This document shows positions 1-6,945 of a stretch of 26,578 nt of DNA, one piece after another. This DNA comes from Spirochaetaceae bacterium (lineage in GTDB: Bacteria; Spirochaetota; Spirochaetia; Treponematales; Breznakiellaceae), in assembly GCA_031257135.1 (NCBI GenBank), contig JAIRPH010000201.1, positions 1 to 26,578 on the forward strand, given 5' to 3'. Position numbers and translations under genes: made by a program. The number at the start of each line of letters is the position of its first letter. The stretch's first letter is position 1. The notes beneath the pieces are model-generated. The model searched no databases. It had not been told where the DNA came from and saw only the letters and a list, made by a program, of their open reading frames with translations.

Positions 1-143
1 ACGTAAAAGGCTTTGCAATGCCCGATGTGAAGCCAGCCGTTCGGCTCCGGGGGAAACCGGGTATGCACATAATCGAAACGCCCCGCGGCGAGGTCTTCTT
101 TAATAAATTCGCTGATAAAATCTTTTTTTTCTATTTCTTCCAT
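1..143 (-). CDS. glnS: Glutaminyl-tRNA synthetase, N-terminal fragment (runs off window)
   Basis: Charges tRNA-Gln with glutamine in the cytoplasm, as a class I aminoacyl-tRNA synthetase. The visible 47 codons begin MEEIEKKDF and contain TRFPPEPNGWLHIGHCK at about residues 28-44. This is the GlnRS/GluRS signature with the ATP-binding HIGH motif, and the PPEPNG spelling together with the early position of HIGH favours GlnRS over GluRS. The start at 143 is supported by AAAGGAA 6 nt upstream. The rest of the gene lies left of the window. The next gene upstream on the same strand ends 45 nt away, so the two could be co-transcribed. Seen: motif and ribosome site. Known: signature of the family. 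Inferred: GlnRS rather than the closely related GluRS. Confidence 0.85.
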   Translation of the reverse strand, partial: MEEIEKKDFISEFIKEDLAAGRFDYVHTRFPPEPNGWLHIGHCKAFY

Positions 144-187
144 ATGATCGTTTCCTTTTTCGTTTTAAAAAATAACAATTTTAAAAA

Positions 188-796
188 CTAGAAATTGGTG
201 AGGTAGCATATTCCTAAGAACAGTACCGCTTTGAGGCAGGAAGCGCGGGCTTCGCAGTTTTGGGTTTGGATGCAACATCCGGTCTGCTGTAAGCCGCCGA
301 TTTGCTGACCGTACCACCAGAAAAGTCCCATTTGGGTATCGATTCGGAAGGTATATTCGGTAAAGTCTTCTTTACGGCTTTGCGCGCCGAAAAAAAGATA
401 GGCTAATTCTTCGAGGATGAGGCTGAAATCCGCCAATGCCTGCGGGTATTGCTCGCGTTCGATTTCCGCGATGAACCCGGGAATCCGGTCTTGGAGCTGT
501 TCTTTTCTGGCTTCGTCGGCTTTTTCGACCCAAGTTTTTTGAATGAGCAGGTCTAAATTATTCTGGAAATGTTTCAGAAAATGCCGTATTTCGCCGCAGG
601 GCTTCCGGGGGTCAGAGAGATTTTCGAGAAGACGCATATAATCCGCGCCGATTCCTAAAATATCAGCGAACCCTCTTGCCGCCTCAATACTTGGTCCTTG
701 ATCCGTACAAAAGCCTTTCGGCGGAAACAAAGCTTCCGCAATATGCCGGTATTCTTCAGGGACCGTCTTATGTATACATGGATCGCAACTAAGCAT
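188..796 (-). CDS. Hypothetical Cys-rich protein upstream of glnS
   Basis: I do not recognise this 202-residue protein. It opens with CDPC at residues 4-7, has single cysteines near 29 and 67, and carries a dense cysteine cluster near the C-terminus (GCC..NC..SC). This could bind a metal or form disulfides. The middle (about 70-150) is rich in charged and helix-favouring residues and looks alpha-helical. The C-terminus ends in a hydrophobic stretch, FLGICYL. There is no signal peptide. No Shine-Dalgarno is visible before the ATG at 796, so a downstream start is possible. It lies 45 nt before glnS on the same strand. A short ORF in another frame overlaps its start but has nothing to support it. 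No function is proposed. Confidence 0.55.
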   Translation of the reverse strand: MLSCDPCIHKTVPEEYRHIAEALFPPKGFCTDQGPSIEAARGFADILGIGADYMRLLENLSDPRKPCGEIRHFLKHFQNNLDLLIQKTWVEKADEARKEQLQDRIPGFIAEIEREQYPQALADFSLILEELAYLFFGAQSRKEDFTEYTFRIDTQMGLFWWYGQQIGGLQQTGCCIQTQNCEARASCLKAVLFLGICYLTNF

Positions 797-906
797 AAAA
801 TAACCATGCCGAGAAAATAAAATATTGTCAATAAGATATTACAGGACCATACCATATTTAAATCAAGGAGACCCGGGCTTGGGCGTCAGAGGTCAAGCCG
901 TACACA

Positions 907-937
907 GCCATAGAAAAAATCTGATTTTCTCTATGGC
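907..937. repeat. 14-bp inverted repeat with 3-nt spacer
   Basis: Arms GCCATAGAAAAAAT (907-920) and ATTTTCTCTATGGC (924-937) are complementary at 13 of 14 positions around the trinucleotide CTG. It sits 36 nt before the start codon of the lipoprotein at 973, inside its likely promoter region. No T-run follows on the plus strand, so it is a poor terminator in that direction. An operator or a leader hairpin fits better. Confidence 0.6.
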
Positions 938-972
938 TTGTGATATAGTTTTAAATTATGGAGGCTAACGCT

Positions 973-1353
973 ATGAAACATGAATGTATGAAACCGGTAT
1001 TCTGGGTTTTCTTGCTGGTTACAACGGTTATGAGCTGTGACAATTGGGACGATTGGGTTGATTGGGACGAAAGTACCATAGAACACGCAAAATATACAGG
1101 ACCTAATACCGCTCAGATCGTCTACAAGTCTATGCGCTGTGATACCTTGCTGACTCACGGCGGCGTCCGAATATATAATAAAGATTATACAAAAACTTAT
1201 AAGATACGAGAGGAAAGTTCTCATAAAGTTTACGGCAGATCCAAATACTTTGTGGACATTACCGTAGAACCAAATTGGGAACCGGGCGATCATGTCACAG
1301 TATCTGGTGGTGGATATTTCCAATATAGCGCGGAATTCGATGTTCCAAAATGA
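973..1353 (+). CDS. Small lipoprotein of unknown function
   Basis: A 126-residue protein with a typical lipoprotein signal: a charged start (MKHECMK), a hydrophobic core at residues 8-20, and the lipobox VMSC with the lipidated cysteine at 22. The mature part starts with a Trp/Asp-rich segment (DNWDDWVDWDE) and then looks beta-rich, ending in a plausible immunoglobulin-like or Greek-key strand pattern. I do not recognise the family. The start is decided by GGAGG at 960-964, which is 8 nt before the ATG at 973. The upstream in-frame ATG at 958 overlaps that site and is unlikely. Its stop overlaps the start of a 43-codon ORF by 4 nt. The inverted repeat at 907-937 may regulate it. Confidence 0.75.
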   Translation: MKHECMKPVFWVFLLVTTVMSCDNWDDWVDWDESTIEHAKYTGPNTAQIVYKSMRCDTLLTHGGVRIYNKDYTKTYKIREESSHKVYGRSKYFVDITVEPNWEPGDHVTVSGGGYFQYSAEFDVPK

Positions 1354-1481
1354 AATTGATACGGCTTGCGCTGATAGTGTTACTGTTCCCGACAGCGTTA
1401 AATATGTATGATAAGAAAAACGCTGATTTGAGGGCGGCGGCGTCTATAAAACGCCTTAGTCTGTTTTCAGAATCGGTATGA
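1350..1481 (+). CDS. Possible 43-residue exported peptide or gene stub
   Basis: This ORF begins in an ATGA overlap with the stop codon of the preceding lipoprotein gene, which is a usual sign of translational coupling. It starts MKLIRLALIVLLFPTAL, which resembles a signal peptide. The remaining 25 residues are unremarkable, and the last 26 nt run antisense into the 3' end of the lipid kinase gene. It could be a genuine short peptide or the stub of a longer exported protein lost when the convergent gene moved next to it. No family is recognised. Confidence 0.3.
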   Translation: MKLIRLALIVLLFPTALNMYDKKNADLRAAASIKRLSLFSESV

Positions 1482-2544
1482 GCGGTTCGGCGAGTTCTAT
1501 AACCGCCGGGAAATCTTCGGGCTGTAACCGCAGAGTTTCGCCGTCCATCTGCGCGAGAATCGGATATTCCCCGCGTACTTCGATTCGGTGGGCGTTAAAG
1601 AGAACCGCTTCAGGCTTATCGGTGTGAGTTCCGGTACTGAAAAGCCCTTTCAAAGCCAGCTTACGCAGAAGAGGCATCTGCTTGAGGGCGCAGATGTTCC
1701 GCTCGTCCGGCAGAATCCGCTTGTGCGAGCCGTAGGTTCGGTATCCGCTTACCCCCATAGCCAGCAATAACAGCGGTTCCCGAAAAAACTTAACCGGATT
1801 TTCCTCGTCGTCAAAGGCTTTAACCGATATGGGACCAACTCGGTACAGTTTATCGTACAAAAGAGCCGCAATATCTACCCATAACTTGTAAGAATCGCCG
1901 GGAAGACGTCCTTTCATCTTGTTAGTCATGTGCGTAACGAATGCGTCAAGCCCTATGGACAGCACGTTGAACGCATAAAACGGACCCTTTCCCGTAGCGG
2001 TAGTAAGCCGCACCGCGCCGGAGAGTTTGATTTTTGAAGCGCGTATCAGCAGGTCGAGGGCTTTATCTATCTCCCATGCGTCCGCGCCGTCATTGCCGGT
2101 TCCCAAAGGCAGACGCAGAACCGCGCAACACGCTCGCGCCGGCGGCGGCGCCGCATACAAGGCGTTGAGAACTTCCCGGCTCGTGCCATCGCCGCCGGCT
2201 GTAATAATTAGGTGAAACGGCGGCTCTCCGGCGGTTTCGGCGAGGGACTTCAGCAGGTTTTCGGCGGCTCTTCCGGCGTGTCCGGCTTCTCTGGTGAGTA
2301 TTACGCCTCGGTCTCCTGCAAACGGCGTAGGTCCCGCATCCCGCCGGGGATTGCGCCGAGCCTTTTCCAAAGATTTGCTCAGACCTTCGGCGTGACGCTT
2401 CCAGCGGGCGGCAATGGCGAATCCTCCGGCTTTAGGATTAGCGATTATAAGCCACCGTAAGGATTTCCCCGGAACAATAAGAGCATGAGCGGCGATTTCA
2501 GCCGCCGCCTCAGCGAAGGCTGAAATGCGCGATTCAATACTCAA
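1456..2544 (-). CDS. Diacylglycerol kinase-family lipid kinase
   Basis: ATP-dependent lipid kinase of the DAGK catalytic-domain family (YegS/BmrU/DgkB type), which phosphorylates diacylglycerol or a related lipid at the membrane surface. Numbering from the TTG start, the visible motifs are LIIANPKAGG (32-41), AGGDGT (116-121, the nucleotide-binding glycine loop) and PLGTGND (146-152). The C-terminal half has the expected beta-sandwich character. The frame stays open upstream to an ATG at 2667, but that would overlap pncB by 122 nt. The TTG at 2544 begins just after the pncB stop with a G-rich stretch upstream, giving 362 residues, close to the family norm. It is the last gene of pncA-pncB-kinase. 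A short GGCGT/ACGCC hairpin (1439-1455) follows the stop. The exact lipid substrate cannot be told from sequence. Confidence 0.8.
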   Translation of the reverse strand: MSIESRISAFAEAAAEIAAHALIVPGKSLRWLIIANPKAGGFAIAARWKRHAEGLSKSLEKARRNPRRDAGPTPFAGDRGVILTREAGHAGRAAENLLKSLAETAGEPPFHLIITAGGDGTSREVLNALYAAPPPARACCAVLRLPLGTGNDGADAWEIDKALDLLIRASKIKLSGAVRLTTATGKGPFYAFNVLSIGLDAFVTHMTNKMKGRLPGDSYKLWVDIAALLYDKLYRVGPISVKAFDDEENPVKFFREPLLLLAMGVSGYRTYGSHKRILPDERNICALKQMPLLRKLALKGLFSTGTHTDKPEAVLFNAHRIEVRGEYPILAQMDGETLRLQPEDFPAVIELAEPLIPILKTD

Positions 2545-2545
2545 C

Positions 2546-3988
2546 CTACAGAACCCCCAAATAGTCCTTAATAAGCCGCAGTTTGAGATTCCGCAAACGT
2601 TCCGTAATAGACACCTTGTAAATATGAGGGTTAAGGAATCGTTTGTAAGTGCTATCGAAGCAATCAAGATCGTTCCGCGCGATCTGCCGGCTTTCTTCCA
2701 GAGAGGGTATTTTTTTTACCAGCTTTCCCTTTTCCATCCATGGTTTAAGCAGGGCTTCGGCTTCGGTTTCAAGGGTATGATAAAAATGACGGTAATCCGC
2801 GGCAGGATGCCAAAAGGTGTACTCTTTCCCTTTTTCAAGGACATCAGGATTGGACGGTTCATCGAGACTAAGCACATCCGCCACGGTCATACCTCGGACG
2901 TCCTTAATGCGCCAGACCTGTTTAACCCCCGGATTGGTGGTTTTATCAGGATTATCCGAACATTTCATGGTAGGAGTTACGTTTCCTGCGCCGTCGTCTC
3001 TGGCGGTGAGCTTATAGACGCCGGTAAACGCCGCGTCGCAACCTCCTGTAACCATTTGAGTTCCAACGCCCCAGCTATTGATCGGCGCGCCTTCATCGGT
3101 GAGGGCTTGAATGATGGACTCATCTAAGTCGTTGGATACTGAAATCGTCGCCTCCGTAAGACCTGCGGCGTCCAGCATTTTCCGCACTTCCATAGAAAGA
3201 TAGTGAATGTCTCCTGAATCGAGACGCACTCCGAAATTTCTCCCTTCCGCGGATAACCGTTTTCCCACTTTGACGGCATTGGGCGCGCCGCTTTTCAGAG
3301 TATCGTAGGTATCGATCAGGAATACCGGCCGTTTCGGGTAAATATCCGCGTACGCCTGAAACGCCTCTTCCTCGCTGGCGTGAGCCATAATCCACGAGTG
3401 AGCCATCGTTCCCATCACTGGGATTCCGAATTCCTTGCCTGCAAGGACATTGGAGGTTCCCACCGCGCCTCCGATGAAAGCCGCCCGGGAAGCGGACAAG
3501 GCTCCGTCCGGTCCCTGGGCGCGGCGCAGACCGAATTCCATAATCGACCCTTTATCGGAAGCAAGCCATACCCGCGCGGTCTTGGTAGCGATGAGGCTCT
3601 GGAAGTTAATCGTATTCAAAACCAGCCCTTCGATAATCTGACATTCGATGAGTCCCCCTTCGATACGGATCAGCACCTCTTGGGGAAAGATTACGGTTCC
3701 TTCATCCATAGCCCATATCGAACCGGAAAACCGAAAGGTTTCAAGATATTTGAGAAAAGACCGCTCGAAAAGACCGAGACCTTCCAGATAGGCAAGATCG
3801 TTTTGGGAAAACGTGAAGGTTTGCAGTTTTTCCAAAAGAGTCCCTAGCCCGGCAAAGATAGAAAACCCTCCCCCGAAAGGCTGACGGCGGAAAAACATTT
3901 CAAATATAGTCCGTTGGTTCATCTGTTTCTTCCAATAACCCTGGGACATCGTTAAAGAGTAAAAGTCCGTAAACAACGCTGAATTCAT
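2546..3988 (-). CDS. pncB: Nicotinate phosphoribosyltransferase
   Basis: Converts nicotinate and PRPP (with ATP) to nicotinate mononucleotide, the entry step of the Preiss-Handler route to NAD, in the cytoplasm. The 480-residue length matches bacterial NAPRTases. Family marks are the N-terminal TDFYSLTMSQGY (7-18), RRAQGPDGALSASRAA (155-170), and GTMAHSW (193-199) with the histidine at 197 corresponding to the phosphorylated active-site histidine. FGVRLDSGDI and WGVGTQMVTG are further substrate/phosphate-binding stretches. The start overlaps the pncA stop by 4 nt (ATGA) and has GAGGGA just upstream, so it is translationally coupled to pncA. Its partner enzyme makes its substrate, which leaves little doubt about the assignment. 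Confidence 0.95.
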   Translation of the reverse strand: MNSALFTDFYSLTMSQGYWKKQMNQRTIFEMFFRRQPFGGGFSIFAGLGTLLEKLQTFTFSQNDLAYLEGLGLFERSFLKYLETFRFSGSIWAMDEGTVIFPQEVLIRIEGGLIECQIIEGLVLNTINFQSLIATKTARVWLASDKGSIMEFGLRRAQGPDGALSASRAAFIGGAVGTSNVLAGKEFGIPVMGTMAHSWIMAHASEEEAFQAYADIYPKRPVFLIDTYDTLKSGAPNAVKVGKRLSAEGRNFGVRLDSGDIHYLSMEVRKMLDAAGLTEATISVSNDLDESIIQALTDEGAPINSWGVGTQMVTGGCDAAFTGVYKLTARDDGAGNVTPTMKCSDNPDKTTNPGVKQVWRIKDVRGMTVADVLSLDEPSNPDVLEKGKEYTFWHPAADYRHFYHTLETEAEALLKPWMEKGKLVKKIPSLEESRQIARNDLDCFDSTYKRFLNPHIYKVSITERLRNLKLRLIKDYLGVL

Positions 3989-4629
3989 ATATCCCTCGAA
4001 TGGATCAGGCTGACTCCGGCGTTCCGCATGGTCTCGAGAGCCTTTTCCACAGACCCCGCCGGATAACCGACGCCTCGGACCGCGTCGGTCAGTACCGCAG
4101 TCCGGTAGCCGAGGCGCGCGGCGTCGAGGGCGGTATAGCGTACGCAGTAATCCGTAGCGAGTCCCCCTAAAAATACCGCGGTAATGCCGAGTCCTTTCAA
4201 AAAACCGTCTAATCCCGTTGACGTCAGCCGGTCGTTTTCAAAAAAAGCCGAATAGGAATCCAGATTCCGGCGGAATCCTTTGCGGAGGATGCAGTGAACA
4301 GGGTTCAGGTTAAGCTGGGCGTGGAAATCCGCTCCGGGGCTTCCCTGAACGCAATGGACAGACCAAAGGACTTGCTCTTTTACGGCAGGCAGTTCCAGAG
4401 CATCTCCGGGTTTCCGCCCCGGATGAGACCGGGCAAAAGAGACATGATCCGGCGGGTGCCAATCCGCGGTGGCAATAATTTTACCCCCAGCCTCAGAAAA
4501 ATGATCTGCCAGCCTATTGAGAGGTTCCACAACCTCATCCCCTCCGGCAACCGCCAAAGCGCCGGCAGGACAAAAATCATTCTGCACGTCAATTATAATG
4601 AGCGCGGATGTGATGCCGTCAAATTTCAT
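3985..4629 (-). CDS. pncA: Nicotinamidase
   Basis: Hydrolyses nicotinamide to nicotinate and ammonia in the cytoplasm, feeding pncB immediately downstream. The 214-residue protein is an isochorismatase-fold hydrolase with the full catalytic triad: Asp14 (IIIDVQNDF), Lys117 (ILRKGF) and Cys162 (GLATDYCV). The metal site Asp56/His58/His62 is in ADWHPPDH. The cis-peptide region GLATD is also present. It heads the three-gene minus-strand operon. No Shine-Dalgarno is visible before the ATG at 4629. Possible -10 elements end only 7-12 nt upstream, so the message could be leaderless or nearly so. Confidence 0.93.
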   Translation of the reverse strand: MKFDGITSALIIIDVQNDFCPAGALAVAGGDEVVEPLNRLADHFSEAGGKIIATADWHPPDHVSFARSHPGRKPGDALELPAVKEQVLWSVHCVQGSPGADFHAQLNLNPVHCILRKGFRRNLDSYSAFFENDRLTSTGLDGFLKGLGITAVFLGGLATDYCVRYTALDAARLGYRTAVLTDAVRGVGYPAGSVEKALETMRNAGVSLIHSRDI

Positions 4630-4636
4630 AAACTAA

Positions 4637-4647
4637 ATTGTATCATA
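4637..4647 (-). promoter_or_regulatory. Possible -10 element(s) of the pncA operon
   Basis: On the minus strand TATGAT (4642-4647) and the adjoining TACAAT (4637-4642) lie 7-12 nt before the pncA start codon, in an AT-rich spacer. No good -35 hexamer is seen at 17 nt. If TACAAT is used, transcription would begin at or next to the initiation codon. Confidence 0.35.
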
Positions 4648-4751
4648 TTTAGAATAATAAAGAAAGAAAAAAGAATTCAAACCGATCTGCCGAAAAACAT
4701 TAAAAAAATAGAAAAAATAAAAAAAATCCCCCTCCCAAACGGTTGGAACGG

Positions 4752-4937
4752 CTATGCAAGAATATTTACTACATTTCCTAGATTGGGATCCGTAAATACT
4801 CCGGCGCTTTCCAAGAGTCTCGCCAAGGCGTCTCCTTGAGTCCTTGCATCGTCCAATGCCATACTTTGGACCTGTACCGCCGCCTGCTCTAGGGTCTGTT
4901 GCAGGTAAAACCCCACAGATAATTGTTGTATATCCAT
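4752..4937 (-). CDS. YjfB-like putative motility peptide
   Basis: A 61-residue protein starting MDIQQLS and continuing with a Gln/Ala-rich amphipathic helix (QQTLEQAAVQVQSMALDDA) and a hydrophobic tail. This matches the layout of the YjfB family (Pfam 'putative motility protein'): MDI start, about 60 residues, and a Gly-x-x-L-x-x-L segment (QGDALARLL). The molecular function of the family is not established. It is small, soluble and has no signal peptide. No clear Shine-Dalgarno precedes the ATG. A TTACTG/CAGTAA inverted repeat with a 6-nt loop (4969-4986) lies 32 nt upstream of its start and could be an operator. It stands alone between pncA and a region of gene debris. Confidence 0.55.
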   Translation of the reverse strand: MDIQQLSVGFYLQQTLEQAAVQVQSMALDDARTQGDALARLLESAGVFTDPNLGNVVNILA

Positions 4938-4960
4938 AGTGTTATATCGGTTACAGCGGC

Positions 4961-5089
4961 TTATTTAATTACTGTTTTTCCAGTAAAAAACCCTTCCCAA
5001 GCGAGTGTATTGCGATCAAATTCCTTATTAAGCGTTCGATACAGCCGCAGGCATGAGGTTTCGGTTTTTCTGCCGAGTTCGATAAGGCT
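4961..5089 (-). pseudogene. Open-frame remnant (42 codons, no start)
   Basis: Minus-strand frame between a TAG at 5090-5092 and a TAA at 4961-4963. It reads as a plausible C-terminal protein segment (SLIELGRKTET..., ending FFTGKTVIK) with no ATG, GTG or TTG near its beginning. Its even codon use suggests former coding sequence rather than random spacer. I do not recognise the family. It may belong to the same debris as the Rpn fragment upstream. Chance cannot be excluded at this length. Confidence 0.25.
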
Positions 5090-5130
5090 CTAGTTAGTTG
5101 ATGACGCCCATCGGAAGGCGTTTCCAAAGA

Positions 5131-5475
5131 TTATAACTCCTTAATTTGTTCTTCAGTAAGCCCTGTCCCTTGTATTATTTGTCTAACAGGTAATCCCAGA
5201 ACCTTGAGTTTACGGGCGATTTCTTCTTTTTCTTCACGGCGGCCTGCGGCCATGCCTTCTCGTTTGGCGTTGACCATTCGGCTCTGCATATCTAATTCAT
5301 ACTTGAGTTCGCTGAGCAGACGCGCCCGCTCATGTTCGTCTCTGCTGATTGTCAGCAATTCCTCTCCTGCCATCGCTATACCCTCCTCGTATTTGAGAAT
5401 TTCGTTAATACGGCTACGATTCTCCTTATCGGTGCAGTATTTGAAGAAAACCGCCCACCGCTCCTTAGCGTTCAT
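5131..5475 (-). pseudogene. Rpn-family nuclease/transposase, C-terminal fragment
   Basis: The 114 residues correspond to the C-terminal third of the Rpn/TIGR01784 group (PD-(D/E)XK recombination-promoting nuclease/putative transposase). They contain MNAKERWAVFFKYCTDK, then EEGIAMAGEELLTISRDE, then a charged helix, and end with the usual LGLPVRQIIQGTGLTEEQI tail. Full-length members are about 280-320 residues with the catalytic domain at the N-terminus, and that part is absent here. A stop codon occurs seven codons upstream in the same frame, with residues between that still look homologous (KKPVAE). The piece is therefore most simply a decayed remnant. GGAG directly before the ATG could still allow translation. 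It marks a site of past mobile-type insertion or deletion. Confidence 0.7.
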
Positions 5476-5538
5476 CTCCGCAACGGGCTTTTTTCACGGA
5501 TATTTCTTTTTTGCTTAGAATATGATATTAATAAAATA

Positions 5539-6180
5539 ATGGCGCAGATCAAAGCGATATGCTGTTCTTTTCTTTTATTAGGCGTCTTGTGTTCCTGTTC
5601 CAAGACGGAGCCGCGGATTCCCTACGGCATCATACATCTGGTGTATTACGAGGGAGGAGAGGAAGGATTCACGTTTTTCGTGCTTGCCGAGGACGACGAC
5701 GGGATTGAAAATCTTGACGAGTTATACCTGTACCATGATCGGGAGGGATTGCGCTGGAAGCTGTCCTCCGAGGATTGGGTGACGGTTGCCGAAGAGGGAA
5801 AAACGTGGATCGGAAGCCGCGGCATCGCAATGCCCGGCGGCGAGGTTCTTCCGCGGGGACCCTATCGAGCGGTATTGGTAAACAAGGGAGGCGATCAAAC
5901 AGAGCGGACCTTCGCTTTTGATGTTCCCGAAATTCCGCGGTATCTTTTTCCGATACTCACCGTTCAGGAAGGGCGGTATACTATCGAATCGATGTACCCT
6001 CAACATTTTTTCCTCTGTTATGACGGGTCAGGCAATTATATTCAAACGGTTCCGGTGGAGCTTCTTCAAGGGGAAATATCCGGTTTGAAACTCCCTTCTC
6101 AGGTTGGAGGGATTGCGCTTTGGGCTGAAGATATGGAGTACAACACTTCTGCCTTAACCGATATTAGCTCTATACGATGA
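5539..6180 (+). CDS. Lipoprotein of unknown function
   Basis: A 213-residue protein with a lipoprotein signal (MAQIKAICCSFLLLGVLCSC, lipidated Cys20). The mature domain is rich in acidic and aromatic residues and in alternating beta-strand patterns (GIIHLVYYEGGEEGFTFFVLAEDDDG), suggesting two small beta-sandwich domains. I do not recognise the family. The frame extends upstream to 5332, but that extension runs antisense over the Rpn fragment and the signal peptide begins at 5539, so this start is chosen. There is no Shine-Dalgarno. A TATGAT box lies 12 nt upstream of the ATG. The stop overlaps the trmB start by 4 nt, so the two are co-transcribed. Confidence 0.75.
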   Translation: MAQIKAICCSFLLLGVLCSCSKTEPRIPYGIIHLVYYEGGEEGFTFFVLAEDDDGIENLDELYLYHDREGLRWKLSSEDWVTVAEEGKTWIGSRGIAMPGGEVLPRGPYRAVLVNKGGDQTERTFAFDVPEIPRYLFPILTVQEGRYTIESMYPQHFFLCYDGSGNYIQTVPVELLQGEISGLKLPSQVGGIALWAEDMEYNTSALTDISSIR

Positions 6181-6905
6181 TGCCCGATCAGCCGCCGGAA
6201 TCCCGCCGGATAAAAAGCTATGTCCTTAGAGCAGGGCGTATGAGCGACGCGCAACGGCGTTCTTACGATACGCTGTTTCCCCGATACGCGGTTCCTTTTG
6301 GGCAGGAACCGGCGGATTTTCCCCAGCTTTTCGGCAATGATAACCCGCTTATCGTTGAGATCGGCTTCGGCATGGGCATCGCTACCGCTCTGATTGCCCA
6401 AGCTCATCCGCGCCGGAATTATCTGGGCATTGAAGTTCACCGTCCCGGCATAGGACGGCTCCTCTGGGAAATTGAAAACCGGCGAATCGAAAATATCCGC
6501 ATTATCGAACATGACGCCGTAGAGGTTCTGGAAAAAATGATTCAGGATTGTTCGATAGAAGGATTTCATCTGTTTTTCCCTGATCCTTGGCAAAAGAAAC
6601 GTCATCACAAACGCCGGCTGGTGACGCGCCCCTTTACCGACCTGCTGGCTGTGAAACTCCGTCCTTCAGGATATATCTACATGGTCACCGATTGGGCTGA
6701 CTATGGAGATTGGGCATTGGCGGAACTTTCAGCTACTCCCGGCTTGATCAACCGCTATGAGGGATTCGCTCCGCCCCAGCTCTGGCGTCCCGAAACTAAG
6801 TTTGAACGGAAAGGGCTTAATAAAAATCATCAGACGTACGAACTTTTCTTCACATCAGGACAAGGAGAGTATCTCTATAGAGAAACGCCGGATTTGTCAG
6901 GATAG
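6177..6905 (+). CDS. trmB: tRNA (guanine-46-N7)-methyltransferase
   Basis: Methylates N7 of G46 in the variable loop of tRNA using S-adenosylmethionine. Its 242 residues carry the SAM-binding VEIGFGMG (about 59-66), the acidic strand end LGIEVHRPG, the family-specific FPDPWQKKRHHKRR (about 134-147), and the C-terminal TKFERKG..NHQTYEL signature. These identify TrmB clearly. Either of two adjacent ATGs (6177 or 6180) may start it. The first overlaps the previous lipoprotein's stop, so translation is probably coupled. There is no separate ribosome site. Downstream, 40 nt separate it from the WD40 gene. Confidence 0.95.
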   Translation: MMPDQPPESRRIKSYVLRAGRMSDAQRRSYDTLFPRYAVPFGQEPADFPQLFGNDNPLIVEIGFGMGIATALIAQAHPRRNYLGIEVHRPGIGRLLWEIENRRIENIRIIEHDAVEVLEKMIQDCSIEGFHLFFPDPWQKKRHHKRRLVTRPFTDLLAVKLRPSGYIYMVTDWADYGDWALAELSATPGLINRYEGFAPPQLWRPETKFERKGLNKNHQTYELFFTSGQGEYLYRETPDLSG

Positions 6906-6945
6906 GCATTGCACGAGATACGAAAATGTGATACCCTTATATAAA

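Noticed and set aside
655..855. Minus-strand 66-codon hydrophobic frame overlapping the start of the 202-residue gene
   Set aside because: It overlaps the longer, better-composed frame, has no ribosome site and has no recognisable domain.
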